Below, piece by piece: positions 28,601 to 40,600 of a stretch of DNA of 64,000 nucleotides. Position 1 is the first letter of the stretch, and each line of letters opens with the position of its first letter. A program made the position numbers and the translations under genes. The notes beneath the pieces are model-generated. The model was not told the DNA's origin. It worked only from the letters and a program-made list of their open reading frames with translations, and made no database searches. The stretch is from Chrysogorgia sp. JL179-B06. Its lineage: Eukaryota; Cnidaria; Anthozoa; Scleralcyonacea; Chrysogorgiidae. Location of the stretch: contig JAYKKM010000176.1 in assembly GCA_035772405.1 (NCBI GenBank), positions 124,001 through 188,000 on the forward strand. Direction: 5' to 3'.

Positions 28601-31600
28601 CACATGACGATTTACATTTCGGTCTGTCACTTCCGGTCTACTACACATGCCCCTCCTAGGGTGGAACTACGTCCCGAAGTTCTAAATTTTAATCTAGGGC
28701 AGCGTGGGACCAACACAACATACTAATATGAAAATGAGAGGATTAACCCTTAAACTACATTTTTGCAAAATGTTAAATTGTTCGATAACCAATTCTCAAG
28801 AACGCCCTTGATCAAATCATAATTAGTGGGTGTAACTAATGATAACAGGACAGACGCTTTCTGTGTCCAGATGGGGTCATGTCCAAGACGGGAGGGCGGC
28901 TTTGATAGACGTCCTGATCGTGTAGTCGTTGACATCTCTCGACGTGGAACATCAGCTTCTCTTTGCTGGTCGTCATTATGGCTTTCAAAGGTGTTATCAT
29001 TATCTGTCCCTTGTTCGGCAACTTCAGGTTGAGCCTCCGCTGGAGGTTGGATCTCTATTCCTCTGTGCTCACAAATCTCTGCGGCATCGTTGAGTTCTTC
29101 TCTGAGAAAGTAGTGCACGGGGTCTTCTTCCTCTAAGCAGTTATCTTCGCTATCGCTCGTAGGTGTGGGATATGACTGCAGGTTGGCGTCTCTGCGAGGA
29201 TGAGCTTGTCTTTGTTTGATTTGATCATGTTGTTTGGCAGGAAGATTATAAGGTAGGAGGAGGTTGCGATGAAGTGTGCGTCTTTTGTCACCACCTTCTT
29301 GCTGGACCACGTATACAGGAAGGTTTCCCGCTCGGCGAAGCACAATGTAGGGAACGTCCTCCCAGCGGTCCTGAAGCTTGTGTTTTCCTCTGTTGCTGAG
29401 GTTTCTAGCTAAGACTCGGTCACCGGGTAGTAAGGTGGCGTCCTGTATTCCAACGTCATATCTTTTTTTGTTAGACGCAGCTTTTCTGGCTGATCCTTTG
29501 GAGGCAAGATCGTAGGCATGTGTCAGACGTTCTTTCAGATTTTCGGCGTAGGCTGCATAGGGACGTACGTTGTCCGTCTTAGTCGGTATTCCAAGAGTGA
29601 TATCGATTGGCAGTCGTGGGCATCGGCCATACATTAGGAAATAAGGAGAGTATCCCGTTGAGGCGTGTTTCGAACAGTTGTAGGCGTGCACCAATGGTGC
29701 TATATAGTCTGGCCAATCTGATTTCTTGTCGCAATCGAGGGTGCCGAGCATGTTAAGCAGGGTCCGATTGAAACGTTCGGTCTGGCCGTTACCTTGAGGG
29801 TGGTAAGGCGTAGTTCGTGTCTTTTCTATCCCAGCTATCTTGCAGAGATCTTTGATCAGCTTCGACTCAAAATCGCGTCCTTGGTCAGAATGGAGTCTGC
29901 GAGGAAAACCAAAATTCGCCAGAACCTTTTCCCACAGGACCTTAGCGACAGTTGGTGCTTTCTGATTCCGAGTTGGGAATGCCCATGCATACTTAGTGAA
30001 GCTATCAGTTATGACGAGGACGTTCTCGAATCCACCTTTACCTCTCTCGAGTGTTAGATAATCGATAGCCAGGAGTTCCATAGGCTCCGTGGCTACGATG
30101 TGTACCAATGGCGAACGCGGTGGATCTGGAGACTTTCGCTTGATGCACCTCTCGCAATTCTTGATGTATGCTTCCACGGTTGAAGCTAAACCAGGCCAAT
30201 AGAAACGCTGCGATACCAATTCAACCGTCTTGTCTTTTCCGAGGTGGCCTACATCGTCATGTAGACCTTTTAAGGCTGTTTGGTGCAATGATTTTGGCAA
30301 CACTAACTGGAGGGTTTCTTCTTCGTCTATCACTCGCCGCCGGAACAGTACTCCTTGTTCAATGCGAAGTCGTTCTTTTTCCTGGTGTAGTCTTCGTACT
30401 GGGCGATCTTCATCCTTTACTTTATTGCTGCCCGACTTCAACAGCTCAAACACTCGTCCGATAACAGGATCATCTCGTTGCAGTTTCGCCCAGTCACTCG
30501 ACGTCGTTGTTGAAAGACTTGTTTGTGCTCGACAGTGTGGAGGCTGGGACAAATATTCGGGCACGGCATTCGCATACATCGAGACTGCTTCAATGACGGG
30601 AATGGACATCTTGCTTTCGAAGGGTTTATCAACCGAGTGGTAGTCGCAGATTGCTCGAAACTCCTCATCGGAACAGAAAGCTGTCGAGTCTGTTTCCAAC
30701 TTGTAGAGCTTTTCTAGGAGAGGTTTGATACAGTCAAGATCCGAGGCGATGTTCTCTTTCTGGCTTGGTATCTCTTGTGGCATCCTCGACAGGCCATCAG
30801 CATCACAGCTTACTTTCCCAGGTCGATACGTTATAGTGAAGTCGTAAGCAGATAAATCAGAGAGCCAGCGATGATCGGTTGCACTCAGTTTAGCGGATGA
30901 CAAAAGGTAAGTGAGGGGATTACTGTCCGTCACGATGTGGAACTTGTTTCCGTAGAGATATTGCTTGAACTTCTCAGTCACTGACCACTTCAAGGCGAGG
31001 AATTCCCGTCGGTAAGCCGAGTAACGTCCCTCCGCGACACTGAGGGAGCGGCTTCCATACGCTATGACTCTTGGTTTGCCGTCTTGTACTTGGTACAGTG
31101 CACCACCGAGTCCGTAGCCAGATGCATCCGTGTGAAGGATGAATGGGATGGTGAAGTCAGGAAAAGCCAAGATAGGGTACGATGACAATCTTTCGATTAA
31201 TGTTTCGAAAGCCACTTGACATTCTTTCGACCACTGGAACGGCTCTCTACGACTTTTCTGGGTACTCTTTACCGCCGGACCTTTGATCAGCTGGTGGAGA
31301 GGCGCAGCTATCTTCGCGAAACCTTTGATAAACGACCGGTAGTACCCTGCAAAACCCACGAAGGTTTGAAGATCTTTCACGGTTTGTGGTGGATGTTCTA
31401 ACCACTTCTGCAAGGAAGATATTTTGCTAGGGTCAGGTGCCACTCCATGCTCGGATACTACATGGCCAAGGTAAGCTAACTCCGTTTGGAAGAGGTTGCA
31501 CTTGGAAACCTTCAGTTTGAGTCCATAGTTGCCCAGTCTTTCTAGCACGATCTCTAAACGCTCTAGCATTTCGTCAAAGTTCTTTGCAAATACAATCACG

Positions 31601-34600
31601 TCATCCAAATACGCCAGGCAGATCTTTAGGTTCAGGCCATGCAGACACTGTTCCATCAAGCGCTGGAAAGTTGCCGGGGCGTTGGTGAGACCAAACGGCA
31701 TCCGGTTGTATTCATACAACCCAAATGGTGTTGTTACTGCTGTTTTGTGTCTATCTCGTTTTGCAACTTTCACTTGAAGATAGCCACTCTGTAAATCGAG
31801 GGAACAGAAACATCGGGCACCTTGCAAAGCTTCTAGGGTCTCTGTTATCCTAGGAATAGGGTAGGAGTCTCTGATTGTCTTTGCGTTAATTTTCCTGTAG
31901 TCGACACAGATTCTCAAACTGCATCGAAGGATTTAATGGCGCTTTAGTATCGATTGTTGTATTCGCTATCCAACTCTGTCTCAGTTAGGCCATCTGTGTT
32001 TTCTTCCAATACTTTTCTGATGCGGTTTTCTTCAATCGTGATCTTTTCTTCAACTGACAACTCCATGATTAATATGTATTGTTGCCTTGTCTTTAGTACT
32101 CGTATTTATCGCTATTCGTTAAACGGTCCCCTATCGGGCTCCAGAATATGTAGCAGTAGGCAATGCCTGTGTAACTGCCACACAAGATAAAAGAGGGACA
32201 CTGGACAATACGATTGGTACTATATTTTATTTATCACAAACGATGCACACTGCTGTATTCCCGCGCGTTCTTGTCAGTCGCTGCGGGCTTCCGGTGGCGC
32301 CACATGACGATTTACATTTCGGTCTGTCACTTCCGGTCTACTACATAGACATTGCGCTAAATTATGAGAGGTTACGCTAAGCAGTAGCTTGAAGACGTTA
32401 CGCTAAGTTTTGAGGCTTTCAAATTCAAATAACGCGATTATTATCTTGTCTTTTCAAGACGCTAGGTATTATTTACGGGAAAATATTTTATTATTTGAAT
32501 CTAACTAAATCTAAGGTTTGTAGACTACAAACTATAAATTATTCAGAGTTAAAACTTTCAGATTCACTCATTTCATTGTCTGTGATGTTCTGCCAAAGTT
32601 CAACTTCGGAGTTCAGCTCTTTTCATCACCTAAGGCTAAGCACGCATTGATAGTGGTTTCCTCCGCATCAACTCTCGGTGGACATGAGATCTTTCGGCGC
32701 TGCTTGCTTGCAAGATCTCGACGGCACGATTTATAATTCACGCTCTTTCTTCTGTGCTCGGTGCTCCATATAAGCGATAATTTCCATAAACAACCAAGGC
32801 GTCATTTATGGTGTTGTGGCTCATCAAAAGGCGTTTATATCCAACAGAATGTTTGTTACAACGCTGAAGGTTTGTTCGACGGAAGAGTTTGAGTCAGAAA
32901 TGCTCATAGTCAGGCTTGCCAATTTGCAGATATTTGGGAACTCATGGCGACAGTACGACAGGACTTTGCGTCGGGCAATTTCGAGAAGTGACTTTTCACG
33001 AAAATCTTGAAGCTTCTCCACTCCGTCAGGGGGCGGGAGGTCTCGAAAGATGCGAGTGATAGTGCAGGCTGTTGGAAATGAGTTGTTATCGCCTGGATAT
33101 CTTCAATTCCAAAATCTTTGGTCCAAAAGGCTGGGTAAAACCATTTCATTTTGGAGATATCGTCATCGCACGAAGCGATCTTTCAGGGTTCCGATCACTA
33201 TACGGGAATAACTTTTTTTAATCTTTCAGACTTTTTCTAACATTGATTCCTGTTGACGTCATCCAATTGGAACTCAACGGAGAGATATTCCTGGTTTTGT
33301 TTCTTTTTCATCATGTGTCCAGCTTTTATGAATTGCCATGTGGCAACACCTTCGTCGGAAACTTGGCATCGAGTAACCAAACTGTTGATGAACTCCCTGC
33401 ATTCGGTTCAGATCTCTTCTTCTTCTTTCTCGCGCAACAGAAAAATGGTTCTCGTCACAGCCGAGGAAATTTCGCCATAGCATAAGAATCTCAAATACCA
33501 TTGACGTTGGAGCTATATCATGTCCACAGTCGACACATATATCCATATATGTGTCGGCGGTGCACATAAAGGAATACGATTTAAATTTCTTCAACACCAC
33601 TGATTTTGGCGCAAACGCGTTTGTGGCGACTCATTGTTATAGGTAATATTTCTTAAATTGCCCATCCTGTTCACTTCATCAAGTAATATGCATGTTGAAT
33701 GAATCAGAATCAGACACATCTGATCAAAAAATATTCAATCTTGAAAGATTTCACTAATCTGCATCTAGATAAATTGACTAGAATTAACTCTACGACTTGC
33801 CTCATGAAGTTCATAAAATTATCTCTGGTCGCACCTTTAAAAACAGTAATTATTCCCATCCCTTTCCAGACCCAAATTGGGAAATTATAACAAGCATTGA
33901 GTAATCTCCCTCGCAGCCGTTGTTAGTCGCTGTGGGGCGGGAGGTTCTGAATGCCACTGACAGCGGCTGCAAGGGAGACTAAGAGGGTTTTTTTGGGGTT
34001 TTTTTTAAGCGTTGAGTAAAAGAAAATGATCATGTTTTTAAAACAAATTCTCCCAATAACTACAGTGGAGCCTCGCTATAGGGAGCATCGTTATAACGCA
34101 CAACTTGGTATAACATGGTTTATCCTTGGACCCCAAAAATTTCACTTTGGCAATGCGGCAGTGCGACTAGTCTTTAGCGGACTTCTAACTTCAAGCTTCT
34201 TCAGTCTTGTATTAATTTGCGATCATCTGTAGCAAATCAACTCTTGAATTAAGAACCAATCATCGCTTGAGGTTTCTACATACATATACTGGTCTCCACT
34301 ATGGACCCCAACTACTGCGCTATAGCGAGGCTCCACTGTATTACTATAAGAAATGTTTGGAGACCAATAAGGAGAATTTATATGTTGATACTGGGACTTA
34401 AAATGCCCCTGCGAACCTTTCCTGTAGCCTGCGAAGCAGACGTTTAGGGATTGGGGGAGGGGGCCCAGGGACTGGGGTGAGGGCGGATGGAATGCCTGCA
34501 CGAAAGACCCATGTTTTTGGATTTCTACGTCCACCAAAAGACGCTAAATTCTGATTGGATAACTCAACTCATTAGTATTCAGGGTTTCCTGTCAGGAAAT

Positions 34601-37600
34601 GGTGACTTTTGAAATCCGTGTTGGTAGATTATTTTCTTTCGAAAGCTTTAACCAATCTTCAGTTCATTGCTGGTCGTAGCTTTAAATTAAAACAGGAACA
34701 AAAAGTTGCAACGAGGGAGCTCCTGGCAGGAAAAGATGTTTTGATGGTATTACCAACGAGATTTGGCAAGAGTTTGATTATGGATATCAGTCGGCAGGGG
34801 AAGCAGCTATTATTGTGATTTCGCCCTCGTCCTTGTCATCAGGTGTTTCAACAGTGCTCTCTGGGTCTTCGAAGAATTCCTTCGACGTTTCAGAATAAAG
34901 AGACTTACAGCTAGATTTATAAGTGATGGTTTCTACGTTGTCTTGCATATGAAATTTCTTGGCCAAATCCCATTCTGGAGTTACGGTGTTCGGTAGTGAG
35001 ATGTTGCTTCATTCTATCAGAGCTATTAATGTTATCGGTTGGTGGAACATTGCTGTCTCCTTCTTTCGCATTTATTAATACTGATTTAATAAAGTTATAA
35101 AGTTCAAAAGCATTTCTTATTTTTCTGCCGCAAGATCTACAAACCCGCTCGGAGAAAGTTTCACTGCGTAGTAATGCAAAGCCGATTGATTCACATACCT
35201 CAGCCAGAACTATGATCAGAATCAACTCTGTACTTCCATGTCTACACGATTGCTTGAATAAATTTTCAAAATAAATCTTGTTTCCACCAGAAGCAGTCAA
35301 GCTTTTTACGGAGTTTCAGACATGGATATTTCACGATTCGGCCCGAAGTGAAATGTTTTAATCATTGAGGAAAGCCCGCTAGTCGCTGATTGGTTGTTTT
35401 TGACAGTTCTTCATGTGGGCGGAAATCCAAAAACATGGGTCTTTCGTGCAGGCGTTCCCTCCTCCTCCCCACTTTGCCTTTCCGCTTTCCCCTCCCCCTA
35501 ACGCAGGCTACCTTTCCTGGCATTTTTTACAAAACATTTGTTACAGAACATCATTTTAGGTTAATAAATGTTCGCATTTGACAAAAAAATCAAAAGAATT
35601 GCCAAAAGAATGTTTGTACATTCTATCACAAGAAATTTAACCTCCAAAGTCAATGTCTGCCATTGCTCAAAACTTGTTCCAGACGACAGAGTATGTGATT
35701 GTAACATTAGAGACTCAACATGTGACAAAACTTTATAGAAATTATATGACAAGTTACAATAACTAGCCATGTGTTGAGTATTTGACAACATTTCCTCTAA
35801 TCGCAATTACCTAAGCGTCCGGAACATGTTCGAGTAATGGTGGCCATATAATCTTGTATAAAAACAGTCGGAAAAGTAGGAATGTTCGGTATACCGATAT
35901 ACCGAAAATACCGGTATTGAATCCAATATCGGTATACCGGTATGACTTTTCCGGTAATACCGATATATCGAAATTTCCGGTATACCTAAATTTTTTCGGT
36001 ATAGCGAAATTTTATATAGCAAAGCACATGCCTAAATCTTAAATTTATATTCTAATACTTCTTGTTTCGCTCAATCGCGTCCTGTGTAAGCACGTTGCTT
36101 TGCGAAAGAGTCACAAACGAACAATATTATACCTTACTTTTTTTGAGGTCCGTAACTCAGGTCCGTAACTAAAATAGAGCCTTTTGATTGGATGAGTACG
36201 AGGTCCGTATCACACCAGTACGGACCTCTCGCAACTTTTCGCACCAAAAAATTGCAATTTTTTGACTTTGCTCGAAAAAAATAAACACGTTATTTACCGT
36301 TTTGGTTGGTCCGTACTGGAAAAATACTTTTCTCAGTCTCAGAAGACCTCAGAAGCGGCCCGAGACCGTCGGGAAAAATTTTTTCCAGTACGGACCTCCC
36401 AGCCGGTAAATAACATATATGTATTTTAACTACATTTTGATATTCACAGAGATTAGAATTTATCAAGAGTTTTAAGGTGTCATGTTTTGAACTATTAGTT
36501 CAATAGTTTGGGGTTTTTTCATGGTTCTGTTAGATGCAATAAAACATAACTTTACACAAGGCCCAAAAACCGGCATACCGGAAATACCGGTACAATTTGA
36601 CCGGTATACCGATACCGGAAATTTCTCATACCGAACATCCCTACTGAAAAGGCGACTTCCCATGCTCTCAATTGCTTGAAATTTGGCAAGTTAAGTAAGA
36701 ACACCATGCTCTTATACAAATACTGTATGTAAAAATTCAGGATTCCAAAATTTGATCACAGGGGCACTTTAAAGGGTTATGTAATGTATACCATACCTGT
36801 ATCAAGGCCTGTTTAACATAGCTAACAAGTTTTGGTCTTGATCCTAAATAGTTCAATACATAATTCCCTGGAAAAAATAAGAAAAATGTTTTAGTTTCAA
36901 AGGCATTTGGTGATTAAATACTGTAGTAGTGATGTTAAAATATCAACATAACTTATAGTATTGTTTGATACTCAAGCTATAATGTGGTTGGTCTATAATG
37001 TTTCAAGCGAAGGCCATTGGTCACCGAGTGAAACGTACTGTAATATGCATATTGACAAAGGACATCACTTGAAACATTTACCGGTTGACCTCCTACACAC
37101 AATTTTAGCAGTACACTAGCCTGCGAAGCAGGCGTTTAGAGATTGGGGGATGGGGCCACTGACTGGGATGAGTGCAGATGGAACGCCTGCACGAAAGACC
37201 CATGTTTTTGGATTTCTACGTCCACCAGAGGATGCTAAATTCTGATTGGCTAACTCAACTCATTAGTATTCAGGGGGGTTTCCTGTCAGGAAATAAACAT
37301 TTAAAAATGGCGACTTTAGAAAAACCGTGTTGGTAGATTATTTTCTTTCAAAAGCTTTAACCGATCCTCAGTTAGTTGCTGGTCGTAGCTTTAAATTAAA
37401 ACAGGAACAAAAAGTTGCTACGAGGGAGCTGCTGGCAGGAAAATACGTTTTGATGGTATTAGCAATGGGATTTGGCAAGAGTTTGATAATGGGTTTGGTA
37501 GATTTACCAGACGTTCGTGCGAGCGCGTGATTATCAGTCAGCAGGGGAAGCAGCTATTGTTGTGATTTCTACCTTGTCCTTGTCTTCAGGTGTTTCAACA

Positions 37601-40600
37601 ATGCTCTCTTACTCTGGCCCTTCGGAGAATTCCTTCGACGTTTCAGAATAAAGAGACTTACGGCTAGACGTATATAAGTGATGGTTTCTACGTTGTCTTG
37701 CATATGAAATTTCTTGGCCATGAATCCCATTCTGGAGTTACAGTTTTCGGTAGTCAGATGTCGCTTCATTCTATCAGGGCTATATATTAATGTTATCCGT
37801 TGGTGGAAGTCGAACATTGCTGTCTCCTTTCGCATGTGTAATAATACTGATTTCGTAAAGTTAGAAAATTCAAAAGCATTTCTTATTTTTTCTGCCGCAA
37901 GACCTACAAACCCGCTCGGAGAAAGTTTCACTGCGTAGTAATGCAAAGCCGATTGATTCACAAGTCTCAGCCAAAATCAACTTTGTGCTTCCATGTCTAC
38001 ACGATTGCTTGAATAAATTTTCAAAATAAATCTTGTTTCCACCAGATGCAGCCAAGCTGTTTACGGAGTTTCAGACATGGATATTTCACGATTCGGCCTG
38101 AAGTGAAATGTTTTAATCATTGAGGAAAGCCAGCTAGTCGCTGATTGGTTGTTTTTGACAGTTTTTCATGTGGGCGGAAATCCAAAAACATGGGTCTTTC
38201 GGGCAGGCGTTCCCTCACCCCCCCCCCCCCCCCCCCTCCCCACTTCGCATTTCACTAGCACCACACCGACATTCTAGATCAGTTATAGATTTGTATTTAT
38301 TTGTTTGTTTGTTTGTTAACATGTTAACCTGACTCAAAAAGACTAATTGTCAGGGCTCGAGTCAGAATGAGCAGTTGTCTGGTCAAACTCTTGCCTTGAC
38401 AGTCATGTTGACTGCAGTCAAGTGCCATTACGTTCAATTCAGTTGCTATAGAAAATAAAATGCAAAAGAACAAACTATTCTTGTGCTTTTTCTCATAGTT
38501 CTGAGCTATTACAAGGAATATTTATGTTTTTCAAAGATAATAAATTTGTTTTAAGAGTTAACATTTAAGCATTTACTTTAGGTGAATTATTTGACCAACC
38601 AGAAAAGCAACATGTCTGATCTAAAATGGATTTGGCTGGTCATTTTGACCAGCAACCAGCCAGCCTTTATTGGAAGCGCTGATTGTAGATGAAGGTATGA
38701 CAGCTTGGCTCGTAAGAGGCCTTTAACATAGCTTTTCTGCAATCTGATTGGTTGCTGAACAGACTGTACAAACCCGTAAAGACTGGTCATTACAAAACAA
38801 CTGAAAAGTTTTAAAAAATTACAGGGCAAAATGAGACCTTTAAAAGAGTCATATAATAAAACCTTATTAACCTTGTTTGGTTGGTCAAATTTCAGCACAA
38901 TTATCCTGCCCTTGGTCTCTTCGCACAGACCTCACTCCTTCATCGCTCTTTACTAAAACACCACAGGTAGGATAATGTTGCCATAAAGTCCTCCCACTTT
39001 GGTCAATAAGTCTTTAATACTCTGCCTTCGCAATTAGTTTTAATTTTCCTAACACTGAGGAAGACTGGTGGTAAGGTCATTAAAATGTCAATTACCAACA
39101 ACCACCATTACTCATTAATAATTTACTTTTGAAAACGTCATTAAACTTACGTATGTCTAATTTTTGTTCAACTGTTAAAACACCAGAATTTCTAGAAATG
39201 AGTTTGGATAATGATGATGCTGCTAGAAGTTGGGAATAAGGAGACTAAAAAATACAAAATATAATTAATTAATTGAGTGATTTAAAAATGTTGTGCTGCA
39301 TAGGTAGTGTAGAAATACAAATTGGAAACTATAAAAAGCTATGGTACATGTAATTCCAAAATAGCATAAACTAACTCAAAACATTATGGGCCGGACATTA
39401 TTTATGGTAATATAATGTTTGCGGGTATTTCTTTTGTTCTCACAGGGCCATTAACAACTAATATACCTCATTATATCCATTTTTGCTAATTGTACCTCCG
39501 TTGATGGCAAACCTGATTAGAACTAATCATACCCGGTTTGACGCCAACGGAGGTACGATTACGAAAGAACAAAATAAATACCCGCAAACATTATATTACA
39601 AAGGAATAGCATAAAGAGAGGTGCATTAACCATTAAACGTCCCGCTCGATTCGGGTCATTTGGCCCGAGGGAATTTTACTAAATGACCCTCATCGAGCGG
39701 GACGTTTAATAGCTAATGCACCTCTTTTTATGCTATTACTTATAAATATACCTGTACCACTACAGTATGTCAGGTAAAATTACTCCTGGGTCATGAAATA
39801 TTTTGCCCTCTTTTCTACAAGCTATGAATTTTTTTGTTCATCAAAAACAAAAGTATAACACAGTGGCACAATAAGATGAGCACAAGCACACATAAAAAGC
39901 ACAAAGTTTTAGTGAGACAGAAATTAGAAAAAACACAAAACCATATTTTCTTCTTATAGTATTTCTGTTCATGTGTGAAACAGGATTTTAAAAGTTCTGA
40001 GACAAGACTATCTCATCAGTTTAGAAATTAATGCACCAGTCATGCAACATTCAAAACAACAACATGCATTTCCATATTTCATTTCGGATGTGCCCATGAT
40101 CTCAACCATGCAGGTTTTAAATTCACCAATTATGCTTGTTTGGACGGGTTTCAAAAATTTTATTCCTGATCATGAAAATATTTGAATTTAGTTTTAAAAT
40201 ATTCCCGACCCAGTAAACCCGATAAATAATGACTAGTTCCTTAGACCTTTTTCATATGTATTCTTTCAGCAAAGCTCCAAGAGAATTCCACAAATCCTCC
40301 CCGAGGCTTGAGAGTTGAGGGGCATTTAATCACTAATTTCCCAACATGTCATGGTATTACCGTAATTTGTAATATACCATGACTGACGAGGTAAATTTGT
40401 AACGCACACTGAGTTAGAAGTGTTGATATGTAACAATTGTTTAATGTACTATTTAAAACACGAGCAGCAGTGTTTTATCAGATATAAAACACGAGGGCGT
40501 AGCCCGAGTGTTTTATATCTGATAAAACATGTGATGCGAGTGTTTTGAATGGCTTCAAAAACTGTGAATGAGAAACATGGATTTTAAATAGAAACTAAAA

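Larger units (their letters stand above)
28449..32345 (-). mobile_element. Ty3/gypsy LTR retroelement lacking gag and protease
   Basis: Two 197-bp LTRs (28449-28645, 32149-32345) that read identically to me, each TGTAG...CTACA, are flanked by the 4-bp duplication TAGA (28445-28448, 32346-32349). The element lies on the minus strand. A primer-binding site candidate follows the 5' LTR by 5 bp (32126-32143, starting TGGAGCCCGATAGGGG on the minus strand), and a purine tract AGGAGGGG precedes the 3' LTR (about 28650-28657). The internal part is only 3.5 kb: a 40-codon leader frame, then a long pol frame starting inside RT. Gag, protease and the RT fingers are missing, so movement would need proteins from another copy. 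Apparently identical LTRs point to a recent insertion. Confidence 0.92.
34425..35510. mobile_element. Mutator-like TIR element carrying gene fragments, copy A
   Basis: Ends TAGCCTGCG...CGCAGGCTA with a perfect 9-bp duplication CCTTTCCTG (34416-34424, 35511-35519). An inner inverted pair (CGAAAGACCCATGTTTTTGG near 34501 and its complement near 35430) extends the symmetry. Inside are a helicase-like fragment on the plus strand and a cysteine-bearing fragment on the minus strand. A second copy lies at 37117-38257. The 9-bp duplication suggests a Mutator-like origin; no transposase is present. Confidence 0.75.
37117..38257. mobile_element. Mutator-like TIR element carrying gene fragments, copy B
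   Basis: Left end TAGCCTGCGAAGCAGGCGTT; the right end is decayed (TTCACTA at 38251-38257, after a long poly-C run). Flanks GCAGTACAC and GCACCACAC match at 7 of 9 positions. It inserted into a dispersed CGAAACGT-type element whose GCAGTACAC tail forms the left flank. Contents match copy A in order and direction. Confidence 0.65.

Noticed and set aside
30168..30717. Plus-strand open frames across the gypsy element
   Set aside because: Shadows of the minus-strand pol frame.
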